From: a virus
Length of the DNA stretch: 31,535 bases
Direction: 5' to 3' (one strand)
IMG/VR virus record: IMGVR_UViG_3300007345_000150
Location: 1-31,535 of that record
The translations under genes were made by a program, and so were the position numbers. Shown here piece by piece: positions 6,811 through 12,972 of this stretch. The notes under the pieces are model-generated. The model did not search any database. It was not told the DNA's origin and saw nothing but the letters and a program-made list of their open reading frames with translations. The first letter of the stretch is position 1. Each line of letters begins with the position of its first letter.

Positions 6811-8563
6811 TAAAGATAAACTTTTAGATGATTTTGCACTTGCAACTCTAAAAGATAGATATATGGTTGGTGATGAAACTTCACCCCAAGAAGCATTTGC
6901 TAGAGCCGCTATGGCTTTTGCAGATAATGATGCTCACGCACAGAGATTATATGATTATGTCAGTAATCTTTGGTTTATGTTTGCAACCCCCTTATTATCA
7001 AATGGAGGCACTAGCAGAGGACTTCCGATTAGTTGTTTCTTAAACTATGTTGATGATAGTAGAGAAGGAATTACAGAACACTATGTAGAAAATGCTTACC
7101 TATCATCTTTTGGTGGTGGTATCGGCGGTACTTGGAGTGATGTTCGTTCAGTAGGAACAAAAACATCAAAAGGTTCTGAGTCTACTGGTGTTGTTCCTTT
7201 TATAAAAGTAGTAGACGCAGAAATGTTGGCTTTCTCACAGGGAGTTACAAGACGAGGAAGTTATGCTGCGTACTTACATATGTCACACCCTGAAATAGAG
7301 GAGTTTTTAGATGGAAGAAAAACAACGGGTGGGGACTCGAATAGAAAGTTTCTTAACTTACATCATAGCATCGTTATTCCTGATAGCTTTATGGAGCTAA
7401 TTCATAAAGCAACTAAAGAGGAAGGCTTTGATGATAGTTGGGAATTAATTGACCCACACACGAAAAAAGTAGTAAAAACAGTTAGTGCTAGAGCATTATG
7501 GGTAAAAATATTACAAAATAGAATGGAAACTGGAGAGCCTTATCTTATGTTTGAAGATGCGGTAAACAATGCTTTACCTGAGTATCAAAAGAAAAAAGGC
7601 TTGAGAGTTCATCATTCAAACTTATGTTCAGAAATAACACTTGCTACAAATGAGGAAAGAACAGCAGTATGTTGTCTATCCTCAGTTAACTTGGAATATT
7701 ATGATGAGTGGAAAACCCACCCAGCATTTATACCAGACTTGATTAGAATGTTAGATAATGTATTAACATACTTTATTGAAAATGCTCCAAGTCAATTAGA
7801 AAGAGCTAAGTTTAGTGCTATGAGGGAGAGAAGCATTGGACTTGGCGCTATGGGATTCCATGCGTATCTACAGAAAAATAGTATTCCATTTGAGAGTGCT
7901 ATGGCAGGGGGTACTAATTTAGAAATGTTTGCATATATAAAATCTATGGCAGACAAAACTACAAGAGAACTTGCAGTAGAAAGAGGCGCTTGTCCAGATG
8001 ATGATTCTTGCTCAGTAAGAAATGCACATCTACTTGCAATCGCTCCTAATGCCAGTTCAAGTATTATTTGTGGTAATACTTCTCCAAGTATAGAGCCTTA
8101 TCGTGCTAATGCGTATACTCAGAAAACAAAATCTGGGTCTAATCTAGTAAAGAATAAGTTTCTTGACCAAATCATTAGAGATAAAACTACTAGTGAAGAA
8201 GAATATACAGAAGTTTGGAGAAGCATAGTAGCAAATAAAGGAAGTGTTCAACATCTTACATTCTTAGAAGAATGGGATAAAGATGTATTTAAAACAGCAG
8301 TTGAAATAAATCAATCCTGGGTAATTGAACACGCCTCTGTAAGACAGCAATTTATTTGCCAGTCACAGAGTGTAAACTTATTCTTTCCACCTGATGTTAA
8401 CAAAGGTGATTTACATAATGTACATATGTTAGCATGGGCGAAAGATTTAAAAACATTATATTACCTAAGAAGTGAAGCTATTGGTCGTGCCGATAATGTT
8501 ACTTCTTTGGCTAAAAGAGAGATAATTTTTGAGCAATCAGATTGTCTAAGTTGTGAGGGATAA
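6788..8563 (+). CDS. nrdA: Class I ribonucleotide reductase large (alpha) subunit
   Basis: A 591-residue RNR catalytic subunit that converts NDPs to dNDPs. Visible active-site residues are C83 in PISCFLNYV, N278/C280/E282 in SNLCSEIT (thiyl-radical Cys with its Asn and Glu), C295 in AVCCLSSVNL (partner of C83), and the radical-transfer tyrosines in LKTLYYLR. The phosphate-binding loop PNASSS is present. The C-terminal tail is CLSC (C586, C589), spaced CxxC rather than the CxxxxC of E. coli NrdA. The protein lacks the roughly 100-residue N-terminal ATP-cone of E. coli NrdA (761 aa), so it probably escapes dATP feedback inhibition through that site. Adjacent nrdB and upstream glutaredoxin complete the system. 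Confidence 0.95.
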   Translation: MSVKIDFSKDKLLDDFALATLKDRYMVGDETSPQEAFARAAMAFADNDAHAQRLYDYVSNLWFMFATPLLSNGGTSRGLPISCFLNYVDDSREGITEHYVENAYLSSFGGGIGGTWSDVRSVGTKTSKGSESTGVVPFIKVVDAEMLAFSQGVTRRGSYAAYLHMSHPEIEEFLDGRKTTGGDSNRKFLNLHHSIVIPDSFMELIHKATKEEGFDDSWELIDPHTKKVVKTVSARALWVKILQNRMETGEPYLMFEDAVNNALPEYQKKKGLRVHHSNLCSEITLATNEERTAVCCLSSVNLEYYDEWKTHPAFIPDLIRMLDNVLTYFIENAPSQLERAKFSAMRERSIGLGAMGFHAYLQKNSIPFESAMAGGTNLEMFAYIKSMADKTTRELAVERGACPDDDSCSVRNAHLLAIAPNASSSIICGNTSPSIEPYRANAYTQKTKSGSNLVKNKFLDQIIRDKTTSEEEYTEVWRSIVANKGSVQHLTFLEEWDKDVFKTAVEINQSWVIEHASVRQQFICQSQSVNLFFPPDVNKGDLHNVHMLAWAKDLKTLYYLRSEAIGRADNVTSLAKREIIFEQSDCLSCEG

Positions 8564-9523
8564 ATGAGTCTATTAGAAGAAAGAGATTATTATAAACCTT
8601 TTGATTACCCTTGGGCATTTGAGTTTTACAAAAAACAACAACAAATGCATTGGCTACCTGAAGAAGTAGCACTACAAGATGATATTAAAGATTATAATCA
8701 AAAACTATCAGACGGAGAAAGAACACTTATAGATAATATATTTAAGTTTTTTACTCAAGCTGATGTTGATGTGTGTTGTGGATATGCTAAGCATTATCTA
8801 CCCACATTCAAAGTACCAGAAATAAGAATGATGCTAGTAAGTTATGCTGCTATGGAAGCAGTACACCAAGAAGCATATTCTTTATTATTGGAAACATTAG
8901 GTAAGTCAGATGATATGTACCAAGAGTTTTTTGATATACAAGCTATGTCAGAAAAACATGAGTATCTAACTGACTTCAATATGGATAATCCACACGAGAT
9001 TGCAAAAACAATGGCAGTCTACAGTGGATTCACAGAAGGAGTACAACTATTCAGTAGTTTTGCTATACTTCTAAACTATCCTAGACATAACCTTATGAAA
9101 GGTATGGGGCAGATAGTAACATGGTCTATAAGAGACGAGTCACTTCACGTTGAAGGGCTATCAAAACTCTTTAGAACCTTTATCGCAGAAAATCCAGAAA
9201 TATGGACAGATAAACTAAAATATGAGATATATTGTGCAGCAGAGCGCGTTGTTGAATTAGAAGATAAGTTTATTGATGTTTGTTTTGATAAAGCAGATAT
9301 CAAAGATTTAACAGCAAAAGAAGTGAAAGAATACATAAGATACATCGCCGATAGACGATTATTAGGTCTTGGTATGAAAGCAATATTCCATAGTACAGTT
9401 AATCCACTTCCTTGGATTGATATGCAAATTAATGCAGTTGAGCATACCAACTTTTTTGAAAACCGTGCTACTGAGTATGCTAAGGCTAGTACACAAGGCA
9501 ATTGGCAGGATGTATTTAAATAA
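8564..9523 (+). CDS. nrdB: Class I ribonucleotide reductase small (beta) subunit
   Basis: A 319-residue ferritin-like radical-generating subunit. All six metal ligands are present: D67, E98 and H101 (MEAVHQEAY), E158 (FTEGVQ), and E192 and H195 (RDESLHVEG). Y105, four residues after H101, is in the position of the E. coli radical Tyr122. The D67-E98 spacing (31 residues) equals that of E. coli D84-E115. This indicates a tyrosyl-radical enzyme rather than a Tyr-less type. The C-terminus NWQDVFK would dock on NrdA. The ATG directly abuts the nrdA stop (TAA-ATG) with GAGGGA just upstream. The stop overlaps the next ATG by 1 nt. Confidence 0.95.
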   Translation: MSLLEERDYYKPFDYPWAFEFYKKQQQMHWLPEEVALQDDIKDYNQKLSDGERTLIDNIFKFFTQADVDVCCGYAKHYLPTFKVPEIRMMLVSYAAMEAVHQEAYSLLLETLGKSDDMYQEFFDIQAMSEKHEYLTDFNMDNPHEIAKTMAVYSGFTEGVQLFSSFAILLNYPRHNLMKGMGQIVTWSIRDESLHVEGLSKLFRTFIAENPEIWTDKLKYEIYCAAERVVELEDKFIDVCFDKADIKDLTAKEVKEYIRYIADRRLLGLGMKAIFHSTVNPLPWIDMQINAVEHTNFFENRATEYAKASTQGNWQDVFK

Positions 9524-9720
9524 TGCAAATACAAGAAATGATAAGTATAGATGGTGTTGATTACGACACTGATGAGTTTACTAAAGACCAAAAGTTAATA
9601 GTAGTTGCAATGAACTATTGTGATACAAAAATCGCTGAAACAGAGCAACAACTAGCTGCGTTAAAAACGGCTAGACAAGCCTATATAAACGACTTAGGGT
9701 CTCAACTAAAAGAGGATTAA
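9523..9720 (+). CDS. Small conserved phage-type protein (possibly DUF6447-like)
   Basis: A 65-residue acidic protein that starts with IDGVDYDTDEFTKDQK and continues with a predicted amphipathic helix (DTKIAETEQQLAALKTARQAYINDL) with heptad-like hydrophobic spacing. Its pattern, 'IDG.xY...x(T/S)x(D/E)QK' followed by a coiled-coil helix, resembles small DUF6447-type proteins of marine phages. This is from memory, not a search. The function is unknown. It is translationally coupled to nrdB (1-nt overlap) and followed 1 nt later by a glycosyltransferase gene. Confidence 0.7.
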   Translation: MQIQEMISIDGVDYDTDEFTKDQKLIVVAMNYCDTKIAETEQQLAALKTARQAYINDLGSQLKED

Positions 9721-9721
9721 T

Positions 9722-10381
9722 ATGGTAATTTATATTGGCTACGATTCAGAACAACCTGAAGCATACGAAGTATGTAAGGAAAGTATTTTAAGATACAATC
9801 GTAGCCATGTTATCAAACCATTAATACGTAGTGAATTAGAAGAAAAAGGAGTATACTGGAGACCGTTTCAAAATGAAAGTACAGAGTTTGCTTTCACTCG
9901 GTTTCTAGTACCTTATCTTTCTAAGTATGAAGGATATGCTTTATTTTGTGATAGTGATTTTATGTGGAGATGTGACCCTGCTGAATTATTTGATTTCATG
10001 GATATAGAATGGATGGATAATAGACTAGGTGTTTACTGTGTAAAACATCCCGACTTCATACCTCCAAATACAAAAATGAATGGCAAACTAAACTTAGACT
10101 ATCCTAAAAAGTATTGGTCATCTTTAATGTTATTCAATAACGCCCATTGTAAAGAGCTTACTAAAGAGCTTGTAAACCGAGCAGATGCGGGTTTTTTACA
10201 TGAGATGCTTTGGGCAGATGGTATTGGAAGTTTGCCTGCTGAATATAACGCAATGATAAATTATTATCAATTTAAAAATCCAAAAGCAGTTCACTTTACA
10301 GATGGTGGACCGTGGCATGGTATAAACGACAACGAGGAGTACTCCCAAGAATGGCAAGAGATATACAAAAAGATTCAGTAA
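9722..10381 (+). CDS. DxD glycosyltransferase, GT8-like
   Basis: A 219-residue protein with a GT-A-like layout. The N-terminal strand is VIYIGYDSEQPEAYEVCKESI, an Arg-containing helix (FAFTRFLVPYLSKYEG) follows, and then comes ALFCDSDFMW with D77-S-D79 as the metal/nucleotide-sugar motif. The C-terminal VHFTDGGPWHG supplies a His-Gly segment typical of GT8 metal ligation. The likely reaction is transfer of a sugar from a nucleotide donor; the acceptor is unknown. It is followed by a GT29-like gene whose start lies within its 3' end (31-nt overlap), and it faces the fibre/glycosyltransferase operon on the other strand, so a role in decorating virion or host glycans is plausible. Confidence 0.75.
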   Translation: MVIYIGYDSEQPEAYEVCKESILRYNRSHVIKPLIRSELEEKGVYWRPFQNESTEFAFTRFLVPYLSKYEGYALFCDSDFMWRCDPAELFDFMDIEWMDNRLGVYCVKHPDFIPPNTKMNGKLNLDYPKKYWSSLMLFNNAHCKELTKELVNRADAGFLHEMLWADGIGSLPAEYNAMINYYQFKNPKAVHFTDGGPWHGINDNEEYSQEWQEIYKKIQ

Positions 10382-10998
10382 TATTAGTAGGAAACTCTGT
10401 AGAAATATTGCAACATAATTATGGAGAGTACATAGATAGTTTTGACCATGTTGTTCGCTTTGGCCAAGGAGTACCTAGAAAAGATATTTCAAAATCCGTA
10501 GGGTCAAAAACAGATTTTTGGGTCACAGGTTGGTTAAGAAAAAATTATTGGCATCATTTTCCAAATGCGGAGATTCTATTTAATCGTAGTAGAATCCACT
10601 TGAATGTAGAGCCAGACCTAGACCTGCCGTTTGATGATTATACGATTATGTTTTCCGATGAAGAACTTTTAAAGATTTTTGCTCAGATAGGGGCGGAGTC
10701 TAATAAAGCCACAAAAGGTGCAAGGCCTTCTGCTGGATTTCTCGGTATTTTATATTTTCTCACAAAACTCAAATGTGAAAATATTACATTGATTGGATTC
10801 GATTTCTTTTCAAAGAAATTACCAATATTCTCTGGAGGCAATCAGCCCTCTAGTTGGCATATCCCTTTTAATAGTGCGAGCGTAAATCCACACAACCCTC
10901 ATGAAAAGGGTTGGGTATGGAAATGGTATAAAGAAGGGAAGTTAGATTGGAAAATCTTATCTGACTTAAAAGACGAGCAACTAGACCTTACCCAATGA
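10351..10998 (+). CDS. GT29 sialyltransferase-like glycosyltransferase
   Basis: A 215-residue protein with the hallmarks of family GT29. A sialylmotif L-like block is at about residues 10-55: VILVGNSVEIL, then IDSFDHVVRFG, then VGSKTDFW. A sialylmotif S-like block is at about 124-150: GARPSAGFLGILYFL to CENITLIGFDFF. A VS-like H(x)3E is at 181-185 (HNPHE). In GT29 enzymes these motifs bind CMP-sialic acid and carry the catalytic His. Donor identity in a phage protein is inference and could be another CMP-linked sugar. I place the start at ATG 10351, after GAGGAG (11-nt spacer), in preference to an upstream GTG at 10312. The 3' end overlaps the convergent gene by 18 nt. Confidence 0.78.
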   Translation: MARDIQKDSVILVGNSVEILQHNYGEYIDSFDHVVRFGQGVPRKDISKSVGSKTDFWVTGWLRKNYWHHFPNAEILFNRSRIHLNVEPDLDLPFDDYTIMFSDEELLKIFAQIGAESNKATKGARPSAGFLGILYFLTKLKCENITLIGFDFFSKKLPIFSGGNQPSSWHIPFNSASVNPHNPHEKGWVWKWYKEGKLDWKILSDLKDEQLDLTQ

Positions 10999-11916
10999 AA
11001 ATCCTGCTGTAATTAATTTACCAGCAGCAGCTTTTTGTTTATTCGACTTAATTAAAATCTTTTCATTTAATCTTCCGTCTTTAAATCTAGCTGGAATCTT
11101 TTCCATTAGTGGAGTGTATAAATCCCAAGGTATACTTAATTGTAAACCTGTTCTACACTCATAGTAATCTCTTTCTAATAAGTAACTTGGTATATCTAAG
11201 TTATATGCTTTTCTTAACATAATATTATAATTAATACAATCCATCGCTCCAAGAGCATCTAATTCTATTAAAGGGTCTACTTTGCCGTGCATATAAATAG
11301 GCATCTTACTTGTTTCTATAGTTTTAAAGTAAGTTGTTATTTGTTCATCTCTTGCATGATTTATGTAAGCATCAAGATCATGTTCCCATTTATATTTTTG
11401 AATAGGAGGAGTGCCATCTTTCATAAATAGTTCAGATTCTGTCATGTTTTCTAACTCATTCCAGTTCCATATTAAGAAAGAAGTGTCTACTTTATATCCA
11501 CCAATCTGACCCAGTATACTATAGTAAGTTTTAAAAATACCATGATTATGAAAAGTATTTCTAGAAGTTGTTGCAACTAACTTTTTAAACCAAGAATTAG
11601 GTGGTAGTTGATTTCCTATAAGTTCTTTTGTAAATATAGGTGCGCGTGTATAGCTTTGTACAATTTTGTTTATTTTACCTTTACCCATCCAATGTCTTTT
11701 AAACTGTAAAATCTGTTTTGCAGCTACATGGGTATCGTAAGGAGCTTGATATACTTGTACGTTATCAAAACTCTGTATGAGCCAATCTGCAACATCTTGG
11801 TCGTAGTCGTTGTCATTCATAAATACATGCAAACGAAACTTCTCTGTTTTATCCAACAAAGAGGCAAACGTAAACATTGAGTATTTAGGGTGGTATCTAA
11901 GTAATATTTCTATCAT
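10981..11916 (-). CDS. Uncharacterised protein, possible glycosyltransferase
   Basis: A 311-residue protein I do not recognise with confidence. The N-terminus MIEILLRYHPKYSMFTFASLLDKTEKFRLHVFMNDND resembles the first strand-helix-strand of a GT-A fold ('...FASLL...KTEKFRLHVFMND'), but no clear DxD motif follows. Other features are an aromatic region around 100-150 and an acidic-aromatic stretch, LIWNWNELENMTESELF. The C-terminus is basic. It is the last gene of the leftward fibre operon. Its ATG overlaps the preceding stop (ATGA), which ties it to the KPHP-type gene upstream. Context suggests sugar modification of a virion component. Its last 18 nt overlap the convergent GT29 gene. Confidence 0.6.
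   Translation of the reverse strand: MIEILLRYHPKYSMFTFASLLDKTEKFRLHVFMNDNDYDQDVADWLIQSFDNVQVYQAPYDTHVAAKQILQFKRHWMGKGKINKIVQSYTRAPIFTKELIGNQLPPNSWFKKLVATTSRNTFHNHGIFKTYYSILGQIGGYKVDTSFLIWNWNELENMTESELFMKDGTPPIQKYKWEHDLDAYINHARDEQITTYFKTIETSKMPIYMHGKVDPLIELDALGAMDCINYNIMLRKAYNLDIPSYLLERDYYECRTGLQLSIPWDLYTPLMEKIPARFKDGRLNEKILIKSNKQKAAAGKLITAGFSLGKV
11004..11036 (+). terminator. Possible rho-independent terminator of the rightward operon
   Basis: CTGCTG (11004-11009) pairs with CAGCAG (11022-11027). The stem can be extended by GTAA/TTTA-type pairs with one bulge, and a TTTTT run starts at 11032. It lies 5 nt after the GT29 stop, inside the 3' end of the convergent gene on the other strand. The stem is short and the T-run is 4 nt from the stem, so this is only a moderate call. 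Confidence 0.4.
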
Positions 11917-12806
11917 TTTGTTTTATAATCCCAAAAGTTTTCCTGGTAAAGATACATTCTTTCTTCTGCATCTTCATCGAAGTCAAATATCATTCCTGAC
12001 CTCTTGCTTGATAATATTTTAAGTAAAGCTTCTGTTGAGTTTCGTACATCTGGTTGTGATATTGCATGATATACCGCTTCATAGGTAAGAGGTTGTTTTT
12101 CTCTTGCGCTATATGGCGTTGAAACTAAACTTAATTGTTTATCTAATAATAATGCTATAATACCCATTTCACTGTTAGGGCATACTGCAGCTTCTTTGCA
12201 GTTAAGTAATACTTCAAAACCACCTTCCTTGTGTCCTAGGACATTTTCTTCTCCTAGTTCCATCTTTAATTTTGCTCTCCAAAGATGTGCTGTTATTGGA
12301 TGTGGTTTTACTTTAAATCCTCTATCTACATGGTCTTTCATTCTTCTCCAAGATACAACGTTTTTATTCATTAAGTTGCTTCCTGGCGGGAAAATAACTT
12401 TTTCAGGAAACTCTTGTGGAGTTTGCAAAGTATATTTATTATGTAGATTTTCTCTTATTTTTTCTATTCTATCCCAATCAATCTCTTTCTCTCTAAGAGC
12501 AATTGAATGTAGTAGATTGTTATTTATTAATATGGAATTAACTCTAATATAAATCCCATTTCCTAAAAAATCTGTATATAACCAGCTTCTAATAGAGTAC
12601 CTTTCATTAGTATTAAACCAAAGGTCATACTCAAAAGGCAATCCTCTATAATCTCTAGGAATTATTCTCTTCTTAAACTCTGCTAGTCGGTTTAAATCCT
12701 CTTTAGGTCTAAAACACGAACCTGACTTCATTACATGAGTAGGAATATCTCCAAGGCTTTCGTTAATAGTCATGGCATCTATTGGATTTTTAGATTTAAC
12801 TGCCAT
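11913..12806 (-). CDS. Capsule-polysaccharide-synthesis-like / GT-B type protein (KPHP motif)
   Basis: A 297-residue protein. The C-terminal half carries GFKVKPHPITAHL (about 175-187), then LLNCKEAAVCPNSEMGIIALLLDKQLSLV (about 210-238). The order of a KPHP motif, a 'llxC..av.xNSe.g..Alll.k' block and a closing hydrophobic strand matches the nucleotide-sugar domain of capsule polysaccharide export/synthesis proteins (KpsS/KpsC-like) and related GT-B enzymes. An earlier VIFPPGSN may begin the domain. Exact activity is unknown. It lies in the leftward fibre operon after the Thr-rich fibre and overlaps the 58-aa gene before it by 11 nt and the gene after it by 4 nt, so it is co-translated with them. 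Confidence 0.6.
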   Translation of the reverse strand: MAVKSKNPIDAMTINESLGDIPTHVMKSGSCFRPKEDLNRLAEFKKRIIPRDYRGLPFEYDLWFNTNERYSIRSWLYTDFLGNGIYIRVNSILINNNLLHSIALREKEIDWDRIEKIRENLHNKYTLQTPQEFPEKVIFPPGSNLMNKNVVSWRRMKDHVDRGFKVKPHPITAHLWRAKLKMELGEENVLGHKEGGFEVLLNCKEAAVCPNSEMGIIALLLDKQLSLVSTPYSAREKQPLTYEAVYHAISQPDVRNSTEALLKILSSKRSGMIFDFDEDAEERMYLYQENFWDYKTK

Positions 12807-12972
12807 TTTGTTTTAACTCAAATATTATTTTTTCTAAGTTTTTTACTCTTTCCTCGTATTCACCGATACTTTCAAAGAAAGCACTCATCATGCTTTCCAT
12901 TTTTTTATTTAAATAATCTGTATCGACCTTAGTTCGTTCATTTAAAGGAACTTTTGTATCTTGTATTGACAT
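12796..12972 (-). CDS. Small coiled-coil-like protein after the Thr-rich fibre
   Basis: A 58-residue ORF begins at ATG 12972-12970 and ends at TAA 12798-12796. It fills the gap between the Thr-rich fibre and the KPHP gene exactly: its ATG overlaps the fibre stop by 1 nt (TAATG) and its end overlaps the next gene by 11 nt. The N-terminal half is charged (MSIQDTKVPLNERTKVD). The C-terminal half, FFESIGEYEERVKNLEKIIF, has heptad-spaced hydrophobics and predicts a coiled coil. The position after a fibre gene suggests a fibre chaperone, trimerisation or attachment factor, but this is inference. Its composition is ordinary and unlike the repetitive fibre. Confidence 0.75.
   Translation of the reverse strand: MSIQDTKVPLNERTKVDTDYLNKKMESMMSAFFESIGEYEERVKNLEKIIFELKQNGS

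Noticed and set aside
10312-10350. Start of the GT29 gene at 10312
   Set aside because: The codon is GTG and the extra 13 residues are Arg-rich and unlike the family; ATG 10351 precedes the first motif and has GAGGAG upstream.
10893-10913. CAACCC/GGGTTG perfect 6-bp hairpin
   Set aside because: It lies inside the GT29 coding sequence with no T-run on either strand, so it is not a credible terminator.
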